Positions 1 to 9,333 are shown, counted from the stretch's first letter. The stretch: 64,000 nt of DNA from JACSRF01 sp963695505 (GCA_963695505.1 CAVOGX010000014.1:496001-560000); one strand, 5' to 3'. Numbers and translations: made by a program. The notes: a model not told the origin generated them from the sequence alone.

Positions 1-741
1 TTCTTTGTCGGCAATTTTTTGACGCAAGGTATCCAACGTTTCATGACGTTCTAGCCACACAATTTCGCGGCGCGGAGTCATCAGGGAACTGACCTGGCTG
101 TCACTGAGGCGGAAGATGCGTCTGACCATTTCTGGCTCTTCCGGTTCGAAGATGCCAACCTTTGCCCCTTGCTGCATCATGATGGCGATCTCTTCATCTG
201 TGATGGCGGGTTCTGTTGAGGGCTTGACGCCCAATAGGCGGGTCATGAATTGGGTAGAAGCGCTCAGCAGCCGCACGAAAGGGTAAACGATTCGCGAGAG
301 GCGATACATGAAAGGGGCAACGGCCGTTGCGACCCGCTCAGCATTCTGCAAAGCCAGATTTTTGGGGACCAATTCGCCGATAACCAGAGAGAGATAGGTG
401 ATAATGGACACCACGATGGCCGCGGCAACCGGATTGCTGTAGCGCAGAGGCAGCCCAGCAGCTTCGAGCAGGGCTGCCAGGTCTTGGGCCAGGGTAGCCC
501 CGCCAAACACGCCGGCCACAATGCCAATGAGGGTGATTCCGATCTGTACCGTGGAGAGAAAATCCTCAGGATCGTCAGCCAATGATAGGGCCAGTTGCGC
601 CTTCTTGTCCCCTTTTTCCGCCCGCTGCTGTAAACGAGGCTTGCGTGCCGAAACAATGGCAATTTCGGACATGGCAAATATTCCATTGATCATGATAAGT
701 ATTAAAATGATAAAAATCTCAAGAAAGATTGAACTATTCAT
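1..741 (-). CDS. HlyC/CorC family CNNM-CBS membrane protein, partial
   Basis: The gene is cut by the left edge: 247 codons are open from the ATG at 741 to base 1, so the rest of the CBS pair and any C-terminal CorC/HlyC domain are missing. Residues 4-24, about 64-90 and 104-123 are hydrophobic helices of a CNNM (DUF21) domain. The family segment IGELVPKNLAL (121-131) follows the third helix, and a CBS domain starts near residue 221 with MTPRRE. Known members act in Mg2+/Co2+ transport or as membrane regulators; the ion here cannot be told. One ACGGCCGT octamer (320) falls in the frame reading TAV. No strong ribosome site precedes the ATG. Confidence 0.88.
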   Translation of the reverse strand, partial: MNSSIFLEIFIILILIMINGIFAMSEIAIVSARKPRLQQRAEKGDKKAQLALSLADDPEDFLSTVQIGITLIGIVAGVFGGATLAQDLAALLEAAGLPLRYSNPVAAAIVVSIITYLSLVIGELVPKNLALQNAERVATAVAPFMYRLSRIVYPFVRLLSASTQFMTRLLGVKPSTEPAITDEEIAIMMQQGAKVGIFEPEEPEMVRRIFRLSDSQVSSLMTPRREIVWLERHETLDTLRQKIADKE

Positions 742-782
742 AATTTAGGTATTGAAATGAAAAACCAGGAGTCAAAGTATCT

Positions 783-1751
783 CTAATCGTTGGCCTCGTA
801 CACCATGATGCCTTTTTCTTCGCGGGCGGTGATACGGCCGTCTTCCAGCAGCAAGTCCACGTACCCCAGGGCCATCCACAGCCCGGCAAACTGAATGGCC
901 AGGGGGCGGTCGGCGTAAAGGTGGGCGGTGATGGTCGCGGCGGTGTGGCAACCACCCTGGATGCAGGCATACGCCTCTTCTTTGCGGCGCGTAATCCGCT
1001 GGCGCTGCTGCTGCACCAGGGCGCGGTGGTCATGAAAAATCTCGCCGTGACCAGGGTAAACGACGTCCACGTCCAGCGCTTCCACCACTTCCAGGGAGCG
1101 CATAAAGGTGGGCAAAGAAGGTTCACGGGTACGGCCGTTCCGGGGTAGTTCCACCACTGGCGTAGGCGTGCGCAGCAGCAGCATGTCTGACGAAATAAGC
1201 TGCCGCGTTTCCGGCTGGTAAAAGATGGTCTGATGGCTGCAATGGCCGGGGGTGAGCAGCACCTGCCAATCCAGGCCGCCCAGCCGGATGGTGGCGTCAT
1301 TGGCGTAGGCGTGCAGCGCCTCTTCCGGCACGTCCTCGTAATTATAAGCCACAATCTCGAAATACTTGAGAATGTACTGGTGCATGTGCGGCGGCAGGCC
1401 CGTTTGGGGCAGGAAGTTGTCCCGATAAAAGGAAGTGCGCTTTTGCCAGTAGTCACTGAAATGAATGAGGCGTGGGGCTACAACGGCGGCCGTTTCCAGC
1501 GGCACCCCCCCTTCCAGCCACAAACGGTTAGCCTGCCCAAAATGGTCAACGTGGCCGTGGGTCAGCACCACGCGAGACAAATCGCGGGGCGTCAGACCAT
1601 TTTCGGCCAATGCCGCCAGCAGCGCTTGCCAGCTTGCCTCGGACTTGACGCCGGTATCCACCAGCACCGGTTCCGGCGCGGTGAACAAATAAGCGTTCAC
1701 TGGCCCGGCTTCGTATTCTGTAGGTAGTTCGATGCGAATGGGTTGGGTCAT
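783..1751 (-). CDS. Metallo-beta-lactamase-fold hydrolase
   Basis: 322 residues with the metallo-beta-lactamase fold. The zinc motif HGHVDH is at residues 65-70, preceded by the usual VDTG turn (31-34), with a later histidine in TPGHCSH. The C-terminal 90 residues after the catalytic domain look like the helical or winged-helix tail of LACTB2/glyoxalase-II-like members, suggesting thioester, lactone or RNA hydrolysis; the substrate cannot be read. It lies downstream of a GNAT gene whose reading frame runs into its 5' end without a stop. A second member of the same fold lies two genes upstream. Confidence 0.85.
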   Translation of the reverse strand: MTQPIRIELPTEYEAGPVNAYLFTAPEPVLVDTGVKSEASWQALLAALAENGLTPRDLSRVVLTHGHVDHFGQANRLWLEGGVPLETAAVVAPRLIHFSDYWQKRTSFYRDNFLPQTGLPPHMHQYILKYFEIVAYNYEDVPEEALHAYANDATIRLGGLDWQVLLTPGHCSHQTIFYQPETRQLISSDMLLLRTPTPVVELPRNGRTREPSLPTFMRSLEVVEALDVDVVYPGHGEIFHDHRALVQQQRQRITRRKEEAYACIQGGCHTAATITAHLYADRPLAIQFAGLWMALGYVDLLLEDGRITAREEKGIMVYEAND

Positions 1752-2385
1752 TTTTTAGTCTGGTATTGTGCCACAATACAGCGGTTTTCCACCGCTGACG
1801 TGTCCGCATTCTGATTATACACCACTCTCCCCTATGAACCTGGGCCTGCCAGAGGGAGCGAGGGAGAACGAAGCGGTGGTTTGCAATAAAACTCATGTCT
1901 GGCGCGTATTGTTTCTCAATCCCGGCATAAACCATGCCAGCCTTTTCCATGACGCGGCGCGAAGCTTCATTTCCCAGGGCGCAGTCAGCCGTAACCTGCG
2001 GCGCTTTGAGCACGGTAAAATTGTAGTTAATGACTGCCTGCACCGCCTCTGTCATATAACCACGCCCCCAATAAGCACTGGCTAAGGCATAACGAAGCGC
2101 TATCTCCCCTTCCACGGCCTGCAGCGCCGGGGTAAAGGGCGGGCGGCGTTCCGGCTCGCTGCAAATCCAGCCGATGAGGTCGCTGTTCTGGCGCAGCACA
2201 ATGGCCAGGCTTACCCTCTCTTTTTGCGCCATTTGCTGCCGCAGCCAGCGATAGGCATCGCTAGAGGTCGCCAGGGAAAAGGTCCAGCGACTTACGGCCG
2301 TATCGCTGAAAAGCGCCATGACCGCCTGCCAATCTTTGGGTTGAAACGGCCGTAACACCAGCCGCGTCGTTTCAAGAGGTTCCAT
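1546..2385 (-). CDS. GNAT N-acetyltransferase with no stop at its natural end
   Basis: From ATG at 2385 the first 180 residues form a GNAT acetyltransferase of the RimJ/RimL type: ETTRLVLRPF at the start, acetyl-CoA-binding WGRGYMTEA near 106-114, and NEASRRVMEKAGM near 139-151. After about residue 180 (SLWQ) homology should stop, but the frame stays open for another 99 codons. It crosses the short intergenic stretch and overlaps the next gene by 206 bases in another frame. The tail is therefore not a real domain. Either the stop was lost or an indel lies near 1850-1880; both other frames have stops (TAG, TAA) within 30 bases there. Its start overlaps the end of the upstream gene by 14 bases. 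Confidence 0.75.
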   Translation of the reverse strand: MEPLETTRLVLRPFQPKDWQAVMALFSDTAVSRWTFSLATSSDAYRWLRQQMAQKERVSLAIVLRQNSDLIGWICSEPERRPPFTPALQAVEGEIALRYALASAYWGRGYMTEAVQAVINYNFTVLKAPQVTADCALGNEASRRVMEKAGMVYAGIEKQYAPDMSFIANHRFVLPRSLWQAQVHRGEWCIIRMRTRQRWKTAVLWHNTRLKNDPTHSHRTTYRIRSRASERLFVHRAGTGAGGYRRQVRGKLASAAGGIGRKWSDAPRFVSRGADPRPR

Positions 2386-3283
2386 CAGCCCCTTCTGCCA
2401 AACTGGCCAGCATCTTGCGCAGTTGGGCGGCATGGCCGTGGGTGCGGTAATATTCGTGGACGTTTTGCCAGGGGCCGGTTTGGGGAACGGCCGTTTCGTA
2501 TGGGTAATCCACCAACGCAATCACATCGGCATCCTTTGGCGGGTCAGCGGGAATACCGCGAGCCAGGGCAGCGCGGCAGGCCGCTTCCATCTTGTCGTAG
2601 TAAGCGATGTTGTCGCGCAATAGCTGCGGGCCGATGTCAGTGGGGGCATGGCAGTAGAGGACGGTCGCGGCGTTCAGCGCGGCCAGCCTGGCCAGCGACC
2701 GGCGCATTTCCGGCAGCCCTGCCGCCGTGCGCGCCATGGGGTAGGGCAGTTCGGCAGCGTCAGCGGCCAGCAGCGTGCTAATTTCCGGAATGTACAATGA
2801 GGCGTGGTCGACGGTGTGGCCGGGCGTGGCCACGAGTTCCAACGTCAGGTCGCCGCCGTCAATGGTCAGGGTCTCATCAAAGAGGATGGTGGGCGGCGTG
2901 GGCGTCACGTCGCCAAAGATTTCCGGCTCGTCAGCCTGCAAGCGCTGCAGGTATGCCACAGGATCTGGCTCGCTAAAAATAGGCACGCTGGCACGGCGGC
3001 CAATAACAGGCGCGCCCATGGCCGTAAAAAGCTGGTTCCCCCAACAGTGATCGTAGTCGGCATGGGTGTTGACAACCAGGAGAGAGCGGCTGCCGGTGAG
3101 ATACGGCCGTGCCGCATCAAGTAATTTTTCGGCCGTTGCCGCGTTAATCATCGTGTCTACCACCACCACGTACCGCTGGGTGACAATGATAAAGGTATCC
3201 ACCAATGGCGCGTTGCGGCACACCAGAATGCGCGTGTCCCAGCCACCATTTTCTACAAGCTCAACAGAATTACTGTGACTCAT
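2372..3283 (-). CDS. Metallo-beta-lactamase-fold hydrolase
   Basis: 303 residues, complete. The metal-binding motif is THADYDH (73-79) followed by CWGN, a form common in the quinoprotein-hydrolase/SoxH-like branch of the metallo-beta-lactamase superfamily. A second histidine lies in TPGHTVDHA and a later one in LYCHAP. Members hydrolyse lactams, thioesters, phosphonates and other substrates; nothing here fixes which. The stop overlaps the start of the downstream GNAT by 14 bases, so the two are probably co-transcribed. A CAGTAA-type repeat (about 3298-3362) lies just upstream. Confidence 0.85.
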   Translation of the reverse strand: MSHSNSVELVENGGWDTRILVCRNAPLVDTFIIVTQRYVVVVDTMINAATAEKLLDAARPYLTGSRSLLVVNTHADYDHCWGNQLFTAMGAPVIGRRASVPIFSEPDPVAYLQRLQADEPEIFGDVTPTPPTILFDETLTIDGGDLTLELVATPGHTVDHASLYIPEISTLLAADAAELPYPMARTAAGLPEMRRSLARLAALNAATVLYCHAPTDIGPQLLRDNIAYYDKMEAACRAALARGIPADPPKDADVIALVDYPYETAVPQTGPWQNVHEYYRTHGHAAQLRKMLASLAEGADGTS

Positions 3284-3297
3284 TTTTCCTCCGGTGT

Positions 3298-3362
3298 ACG
3301 GTTATCAGTGGTCAGTATTCAGAAGCTGACCGTTTACTGCCAACCGCTTACTGATTACTGAG
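3298..3362. repeat. Short-unit repeat, CAGTAA/TTACTG type
   Basis: Degenerate copies of TCAGT(A/G) units on one side and TTACTG units on the other make two partly complementary arms. The end of the Nudix fragment lies inside it: the final codons CAG TAA come from the repeat. Confidence 0.7.
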
Positions 3363-3612
3363 AAGGCTGCAACGGCCGTTCTTCTTCACCATTCCACAAG
3401 CGGTATAACTGCACTGCCCGGTGCAGCATCCACAAAATGGTTTCTCCCGCTTCCAGCCCACCGCTGATGGTTTGCCAGATGCCAGAGCGGCCCCGCCGAC
3501 CGCTGGAGAGCAGCAAGATTTGCTCTTGTTCATTGACGATGATAGCCTGCACCGCAACAGGGAATGTGGCAAACGGCCGTTCCCCGGCACTCAATATCGT
3601 GGGATGTTCCAT
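3355..3612 (-). pseudogene. Nudix hydrolase fragment
   Basis: 85 residues from ATG at 3612. The first half looks like a Nudix fold: a beta strand VAVQAIIVNEQEQILLL, then GIWQTISGGLEAGET, which is the start of the Nudix box (GX5EX7REUXEE). The box then breaks off: the expected REVxEE helix is replaced by WMLHRAVQLYRLW and the protein ends 25 residues later in a repeat. Catalytic glutamates are absent, so it is unlikely to be active. It begins 11 bases after the restored end of the penicillin-acylase gene. The stop is supplied by the CAGTAA-type repeat. Confidence 0.6.
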
Positions 3613-3622
3613 ACCCGTCCCT

Positions 3623-5790
3623 TTAAGGTCGCCAAACCTCATACACCCCCTGCTCCCAATCTTTGATGCCGAAAGCGTAAAATTTGGAGAAGCGCCGGTC
3701 TGACGCGCCGCCAGGCAGATTGACGTACATTTCGTCGGTGGCCATGTCGCAAATGATGCGCAAGGAGGCAGCAAGGGCGGTCGGTGCGCCCCACCGCTTC
3801 AAAAATCTGGCTTTGGGGAATCGGTGGCACGGCTGCCAATGTGCGCCAGCTCAATATCAAAGCCCAGCCATCCAGGTAACTGCCCGCCAAAGAAAAAGTT
3901 GTGGATGGTGACGCGGCGGGTTTCGGCGTGAGGAACGGCCGTTTCCGCCAAACCTTTTGCAATAGCCTTCCGCAGCACTGTCTCTCGTTCTTGCGCGCCA
4001 AACCAGGCGCTGGTCTCTTGCAACAGCACGCGGTCGAAATTGCCGTGCAGCATGGCAAATAGCCCTGTTTTTTGCATTACGTGCGTCAGCACCTCTGTGC
4101 CCAGCCCTTCTTCGCCAAAAACCATATTCACATAAGCCTTGTACACCCGCTCAAATAGCGTAGCCCCCAGCGAATCGGCGTCGTAGCGCAGATTCCAGTC
4201 GCGCAGCAGGCTACCATTTTCTGTGTCCGGCAGCAGCGGGCGCAGCAGCGGCATAAAGGCCTCCGCTTGCAGCGAATAGCGGTCGTAATGGATACGCTGC
4301 ATGTCATCGGCTGTTAGCTTCTCCTTCTGTTGCAGCAGTTGGCGAATGCGGTCCGCGCGGTAGCTGGACATGGGCAGCGTCATGGGCTGCACCTGGCCCA
4401 GGGCGTTCAAGTCCTGGTTGGCGGTGACGACGAGGCCCTCGGCAGGGTTCAGGATGCGGGGATGTTCGTGGGGATCAGCATAGCCCTGCCAATCGTGGGC
4501 AGGGTCCCAACCCAGGTAGGGCAGCAGCCCGGAGCTGCCCGCCAGTTTGTTAGGATATAGACCGCCAAGCTGGTAGCCAATGTTACCTTCAGCGTCAGCA
4601 GCCACCCAGTTGAAGGCGGCAAAGGTTAGCCCGGCAAACGCTTCCAGCGCTTCCGGCACCCTTTGGGCCTGGAAGACGCGAAAAAAGCTGCTCATGGAGG
4701 CCGCGCCGGTGCCGCCATGCTGCCGCGACGCCCAGGCAAAGGCCAGATAGTAACCATCCCCCGTTTTCTCCGGATCGCCTTCCAGCAGGCCGTGCTCCGT
4801 TTCGTAAATGCGCAGGGTGACGGGCTCCTTTTTCTTGGGGCAAATGGTTTCTTCGCGCACTTGCAGGGGGAGCCATTCATCGCCGCGCCGGTAACGGCCG
4901 TCCCGCACCTCCTCCACAAAATAGTCCACCGCATCCATGGTGCCGTAGGTGACCGACCAGGCCAGGTGACGGGTGCGCCCCAAGGCCATAACGGGCACGC
5001 CGGGTGGGGTCGCGCCCATCAAATAGCCATCGGGGGTAGTGAGAACGGCCGTATACCAGATGGAAGGTAGCTGCAATGCCAGGTGCGGGTCGCCACACAG
5101 AATGGCCTGGCCTGAAGCAGACCGCTCCGGGGCTACCGCCCAATTGTTGCTGGCGTGGAAGCTGGGCAGCAGATGATGCCACTTCACTTCCGGCGGCACC
5201 ATGGGCGCGTCCAGCTTTACCTGCCGCAGCAGATTAACATAATCATCGGTTATTTCCTCGGTGATGGCCGGGAACAGCTCCTTCACACGGGCGGCGTCTA
5301 TGCCTTCCCGCAGCAATTGGATGATGAATTTCTCCATTTCGCCCTGGGATTGGGTCAGGCCAACAAAGCCCATCATATTGGCAACGAGCAGCACGTCGGC
5401 CACGGTCCAGTCGTCGGGCTTGTAACCCACCAGGCGGAATTCAAAGGGGGTTTTGTTTTGCTGAACGGCCGTGTTCACACCCTGACAGTACGCTTCTAGA
5501 ATCGTCCGCGTCTCGGGCGGCAGCAGCGCAGCTTCCGACTCCGCCTGACGAAACAGGCCAATCCAGCGCATGTACCTGTCAATAGAGATGAGGTCGGCAC
5601 TGCTCATCAGCTTTTCCGACGCCTGCCCCCGCCCGATGAGCTTGAGCAGCCCCATGTGCATAGCCCGGTCTGTGCCGTGCATGTACCCCAGGCCGTAATA
5701 TTGGTCGAGTTCGGTATGGGCGTGAATGTGCGGAAAGCCGTGGGCCAGGCGCGTGATGTGAATTTCACTGTGAATACCGGGAATAAGCAT
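3623..5790 (-). CDS. Penicillin acylase (amidase) family Ntn hydrolase, two frameshifts
   Basis: An N-terminal-nucleophile hydrolase of the penicillin amidase family (S45). The catalytic serine expected after self-cleavage is Ser214 in SNNWAV, with GDPHL and ATPPGVPVMALG downstream, as in the family. No signal peptide is visible, unlike periplasmic homologues. The in-frame product stops after 663 residues, but homology continues in two other frames: PQSQIFEAVGRTDR, then ATDEMYVNLPGGASDRRFSK to a stop at 3623. Removing one base near 3818 and one near 3778 gives a 721-residue protein of normal length and ending. Known members cleave beta-lactam side chains, acyl-homoserine lactones or other amides; the substrate is unknown. 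Confidence 0.85.
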
Positions 5791-5802
5791 CTCTATTCCT
5801 CC

Positions 5803-6249
5803 TTAAACGTCCAATCCTTCCCGCCCCAGCATGCCCAGCATCAGCGACAGTTCGGCCCGGTGATGAATTTCATGTTCAATAACATGCCAGATTATCCAGT
5901 TCAGGGAGAAGGCTGCCTCACGAAAAGGTCTGGTTTGGGGTAGGTCGTCGAGGGTCAGCCCTGCCAATATGGTCAGGCTGCGTTGGTGGACTGCCGCCAG
6001 CAGCGCTCTAATGGCAGCGATGTTGGGGTAATCAGCCGGGGCATAATCTGCGCCGTCATCCACTGCCTGCATGATCACCTGCTGATACCAGAACTGCTCC
6101 GCATCGGCGATGTGCAGCATGACCTGCCCCGCCGTCCAGGAATCCGGGTACGGCCGAAAGGGCAGCTCGGCGTCCTGAAACTTGGCAATGGTGACCAGGG
6201 TATCCTGATGAATTTGCTCCCAATGCTGAAAAAACTGGTCAAGGGTCAT
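5803..6249 (-). CDS. DinB-family metalloprotein
   Basis: 148 residues of the DinB/YfiT-like four-helix bundle. The three expected metal-binding histidines are visible: His46 in MLHIADAEQ, and His126 and His130 in WHVIEHEIHH. In low-GC Gram-positive bacteria this fold includes bacillithiol or mycothiol transferases and DNA-damage-induced proteins of unknown function; the partner thiol here is unknown. It lies 12 bases upstream of the penicillin-acylase gene on the same strand and could be co-transcribed with it. Confidence 0.82.
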   Translation of the reverse strand: MTLDQFFQHWEQIHQDTLVTIAKFQDAELPFRPYPDSWTAGQVMLHIADAEQFWYQQVIMQAVDDGADYAPADYPNIAAIRALLAAVHQRSLTILAGLTLDDLPQTRPFREAAFSLNWIIWHVIEHEIHHRAELSLMLGMLGREGLDV

Positions 6250-6294
6250 AAGTCACCTCGTTTTTGCAAGCCGGGCGTCATTGCGGGCCCGGGC

Positions 6295-6843
6295 TCAATA
6301 ATCCTGAGAAACGGCCGTTTCCCGCCAGATGCGCCAGATGACGTCTTCATCGCGCACCTGGTCGATCACCAATCCCGCTTTTTGCAGCACGCGGTGCGAG
6401 GCTTTGTTATTTTTCAGCGTCACCGCGCGCACAATCTGGCACTCCGGCTGGGTCCAGGCCCAGGCCAGCAGTGCCTCCACCGCTTCTGTAGTATAACCCT
6501 TTCCGCGGTGAGCAGGCGCAACGCCATACCCAATTTCAACCTCGCCACGGCTGTTAGGCGGCCCTTTGTAGCCAATGAGGCCCACGCCTACCGGGGCGGC
6601 TTGCAGCCGCATCAGCCAGTAAGTGTACCAAAGGTGGTTAGCCGGTTCTGCCACCCCTGCGGCTTCTTGCATCTTCTTCACCTTGGCTGACATGGCCAGC
6701 AGCACCACCTCGTTGGTCACCCCGCCAGCCATTTTCACGCCCAACTGCGCCTCAATGTCTGCCTGACCGCGCAGCCAGGTTTGCAATTGCACCAGCGTCA
6801 AGGGCTGCAAAATCAAGCTTTCTGTTCGAAAATCCGTCATCAA
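6295..6843 (-). CDS. GNAT N-acetyltransferase (RimJ/RimL type)
   Basis: 182 residues. RTESLILQPL at the start and the acetyl-CoA loop HRGKGYTTEAVEALL in the middle, followed by NNKASHRVLQKAGL, are typical of RimJ/RimL-like acetyltransferases. An insertion between the first strand and the acetyl-CoA loop (about residues 30-75) is longer than usual. The final residues RETAVSQDY are encoded by an ACGGCCGT copy. The start codon overlaps the stop of the K+ channel gene (ATGA), indicating translational coupling. Substrate unknown. Confidence 0.85.
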   Translation of the reverse strand: MMTDFRTESLILQPLTLVQLQTWLRGQADIEAQLGVKMAGGVTNEVVLLAMSAKVKKMQEAAGVAEPANHLWYTYWLMRLQAAPVGVGLIGYKGPPNSRGEVEIGYGVAPAHRGKGYTTEAVEALLAWAWTQPECQIVRAVTLKNNKASHRVLQKAGLVIDQVRDEDVIWRIWRETAVSQDY

Positions 6844-7202
6844 ACTTCCTGCTTATCATTACGGCGACGAAAAGGACCGCGCAAATCAAGCTGCCGCTCG
6901 GCCACCATTAAAATGAAGCTGGACAATACGCCCAACCCCAGGACAATGTAAATCATGGTGAAAATTTTACCGGCGCTGGTCTGGGGTGAAAAATCACCAT
7001 AGCCTACCGTCGTCAGGGTAATCAGGCTGAAGTAGAGGGCGTCCAGCCACGACCACCCTTCTACCTGGTGGTAAAAGAGCATGCCAGACAGCAGCAGTAA
7101 AATGACTAAAACCAGCAGCCCGCGAAACTGCGGGTCTTTCAGGCCGCTGGCAATGGCGCGCACAAAGCGCACAAGAAAAAGAACAAGACCGATTCCAGGC
7201 AT
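6840..7202 (-). CDS. Two-TM potassium channel
   Basis: 120 residues. Helix one spans about 27-45, followed by a pore helix and the K+ selectivity filter TTVGYGD (64-70), then helix two at about 81-101. This is the minimal Ion_trans_2 channel architecture; no cytoplasmic RCK/TrkA-N domain is present, so gating is not apparent. It should form a tetramer in the plasma membrane. It overlaps the downstream GNAT by four bases. Confidence 0.9.
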   Translation of the reverse strand: MPGIGLVLFLVRFVRAIASGLKDPQFRGLLVLVILLLLSGMLFYHQVEGWSWLDALYFSLITLTTVGYGDFSPQTSAGKIFTMIYIVLGLGVLSSFILMVAERQLDLRGPFRRRNDKQEV

Positions 7203-7247
7203 AAGAACTCCGTGTTTAGAGGCGAAAATTGATTAAACCCCAGAAAT

Positions 7248-7311
7248 ATGGGTTGGAGATTAGAGACTGGAGACAGGAAAATCTCCAGTCTCCAGCCTCC
7301 CAACAAAGTTA
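7248..7311. repeat. Inverted short-unit repeat, GGAGACT type
   Basis: GGAGATTAGAGACTGGAGAC is followed within a few bases by TCTCCAGTCTCCAGCC, forming a near-perfect hairpin between the APH-like kinase gene and the K+ channel gene. There is no U run, but it sits where a terminator would be. Confidence 0.75.
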
Positions 7312-7331
7312 GATGCTGGATGCGCCCGCAC

Positions 7332-8381
7332 CTAAGCGTCGCTCACTTCGCGGGCGGCGCGGGCCATGATGGGAATCATCGGGCCCATGGCGGCAAAGCG
7401 CTGGTCTTGGGTCTGCCCACGCACGTAGCGGATGTAAATTTGGGCAATGATGACGGTAAGGCGGAAAAGCCCCAACGCATGGTAAAAGCGAATGTCGGCT
7501 ACGGAACGGCCGCTTCTTTCTGCATACCTTTGCACCAATTCCGCGCGCGTCAAGAAACCCAACTCTTCGCCCCCGGGCATCATGGCCGCCGCGCGAAAGT
7601 AGGGCGGGTCGGTGGGTTCCACCCAGTAGGTGAGCAGCGCACCCAAATCGTTGAGGGGGTCGCCCAGGGTGCACATGTCCCAGTCAAAGACGGCCACAAT
7701 TTTGCCCGGGTCGTTGTCCGCCAGCATCACATTATCCAGCTTGTAATCATTATGCACCAGGGAAACGGCCGTTTCCTGCGGCATATTTTCACCCAACCAG
7801 CGATACACAATATCCATGTCCGCCAAATCTTCGGTCTTGGCCGCGTGCCACCGTTTGTACCAGCCCGCAATCTGCCGCTCAATGAAGCCTTCCGGCCTGC
7901 CCAAATCGGCCAGCCCCAGGGCGGCAAAGTCTACGGCGTGAAAATCGGCCAGGGCGTCTACCAACGCCTCGCTCATGCGGCGCGGCGCGGCGGGCATACC
8001 CGCAAACTCCGGCGGGATTTGGCGGCGCACCACCACGCCCTGCCGCCGTTCCATAACGAAGAACTCTGCACCGATAACGGCCGTGTCCGCACAATGTAGA
8101 AACGCCTGCGGCGCATAAGGGTACGCTTGGTGCAGCACGGAAAGCACCTTGTACTCGCGGCTCATGTCGTGGGCCGACCTGGCCACCGGGCCCAGGGGCG
8201 GGCGGCGCAGCACGTACTGGTGTGTCCCGTAATCCAGCAAATAGGTGAGATTGGCCGCGCCGCCGCCGAACTGCCGCACGGCTAGCGGTTGGTCGCTGCC
8301 CGGCAGCCTGCCGCGCAGGTGGTCAGCCAGCTTTTGCTCGTCAAACTGCTCATCCGGCCGTACCGGAATGGTGTCGTTCAT
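7332..8381 (-). CDS. Aminoglycoside-phosphotransferase-like kinase (acyl-CoA dehydrogenase-associated)
   Basis: 349 residues from ATG at 8381; an upstream in-frame start is less likely because homology begins near QQLADHL-type sequence after it. The APH/choline-kinase fold is shown by GGGAANLTYLL (39-49, nucleotide loop), the catalytic motif HNDYKLDN (210-217) and the metal-binding DWD (233-235). This subfamily resembles the kinase half of ACAD10/ACAD11 and is usually encoded beside an acyl-CoA dehydrogenase, as here. By analogy it may phosphorylate 4-hydroxyacyl-CoA intermediates. A GGTTCAA/TTGAACC inverted repeat lies 27 bases before the start. Confidence 0.85.
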   Translation of the reverse strand: MNDTIPVRPDEQFDEQKLADHLRGRLPGSDQPLAVRQFGGGAANLTYLLDYGTHQYVLRRPPLGPVARSAHDMSREYKVLSVLHQAYPYAPQAFLHCADTAVIGAEFFVMERRQGVVVRRQIPPEFAGMPAAPRRMSEALVDALADFHAVDFAALGLADLGRPEGFIERQIAGWYKRWHAAKTEDLADMDIVYRWLGENMPQETAVSLVHNDYKLDNVMLADNDPGKIVAVFDWDMCTLGDPLNDLGALLTYWVEPTDPPYFRAAAMMPGGEELGFLTRAELVQRYAERSGRSVADIRFYHALGLFRLTVIIAQIYIRYVRGQTQDQRFAAMGPMIPIMARAAREVSDA

Positions 8382-8407
8382 CGCTTGTTTTTCTCGCTGA
8401 TCGGAAA

Positions 8408-8430
8408 GGTTCAATCTTGGAAGTTGAACC
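8408..8430. promoter_or_regulatory. Inverted repeat upstream of the APH-like kinase (possible operator)
   Basis: GGTTCAA, nine bases, TTGAACC: a perfect seven-base inverted repeat centred 38 bases before the kinase start. Fatty-acid-type regulators of the TetR family bind sites of this general shape, but no regulator gene is adjacent. Confidence 0.35.
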
Positions 8431-8576
8431 AATCTGGTTATTTTGGGGTGTGGTGGTGAGAACAGCAATTGCGGCTAATGCTTGCTTCAGTGAGTGAGGG
8501 CTGGACAGTTGCGATTGCCCAACGGAACAAATAAATAAGCTCGAGTCTCGCCACTCCGTTGCAAGCGTTATTTGGC

Positions 8577-9224
8577 CTATTTTTTCGAATCCAATGATTT
8601 CCAAGCAGTCCGTGATACCCGTCCAATAAAACCAATCCGCTCATAAAATGAGATAATCCAGGCAGAATGTATTTCGTCGTCGTCGTAGACTTGGTACCAA
8701 TATTCGACAATATCACGCTCGCGATGATGATATTCCATTGTATCCAAAAACCCTGGGGGTATCTGATATCTAAGGACATCGGGCCACACTTGCCGATCAG
8801 ATACCGGTGATAAAACTTGATGATGATAACAAAGACCTCTAACGATCTTTTGTATAATTCTCAGCACTCTTAGATCTTCGGCCGGATAAATCATATGCCG
8901 GTCTTTACCTTCAATTTTCACCGGTTTCAAAAGGTCAAAAAGGTCGTTTATTCGTCTTAGTCCATCTACTTGATCAAAACTGCGGTTAACGGGACCATTC
9001 CAAAGCTCCTGCCGGGGGGGATTAGGATTTCCTGCAAGCATTAATACGTTTCGAAAATGTGCTTCATCATCCGCCCAACTATTATTGCAATCGTTGCAGG
9101 CGGGAATGGTGAGTCTCTGAGTTTTAGATATTTTCTTTGACTTTGGATAAAGGCATTTAGGAAATACATGCTCTTTGTCATAAGTCGAGACTGTTTTTCC
9201 ACAATAGCCGCAAGTTCTTTTCAT
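8577..9224 (-). CDS. HNH-type endonuclease domain protein
   Basis: 215 residues from ATG at 9224; an upstream ATG at 9275 would add 17 residues. A zinc-binding HNH core is visible: CGYCGK near the start, EHVFPK (His of the active site) and CNDCNN about 25 residues later. The remaining 150 residues have no motif I recognise. Stand-alone HNH proteins occur in mobile elements, restriction and anti-phage loci; nothing of that kind adjoins it. The gene is clearly AT-richer than its neighbours and has no ACGGCCGT octamer over about 1.1 kb, which suggests acquisition. It splits the acyl-CoA dehydrogenase from its kinase. Confidence 0.7.
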   Translation of the reverse strand: MKRTCGYCGKTVSTYDKEHVFPKCLYPKSKKISKTQRLTIPACNDCNNSWADDEAHFRNVLMLAGNPNPPRQELWNGPVNRSFDQVDGLRRINDLFDLLKPVKIEGKDRHMIYPAEDLRVLRIIQKIVRGLCYHHQVLSPVSDRQVWPDVLRYQIPPGFLDTMEYHHRERDIVEYWYQVYDDDEIHSAWIISFYERIGFIGRVSRTAWKSLDSKK

Positions 9225-9301
9225 AATAAGGATATGTTCAGGCAAATTTTTAGGCCTAAGTTTGTTAGGCTGCATAGTGCAACCTAAACTTTTAGCTGAT
9301 G

Positions 9302-9333
9302 CGGTTTATACCGCAAATTTACGATATAAACCG
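9302..9333. promoter_or_regulatory. Inverted repeat upstream of the HNH gene
   Basis: CGGTTTATA and TATAAACCG are separated by 14 bases; the left arm itself contains GCGGT TTAT ACCGC. The element is AT-rich and could be a promoter/operator region for the HNH gene, which starts 80-110 bases away on the minus strand. Confidence 0.35.

Noticed and set aside
5983..6690. 235-residue open frame on the plus strand
   Set aside because: It is antisense to the DinB and GNAT genes, whose homology is clear, and it has no SD or recognisable domain.
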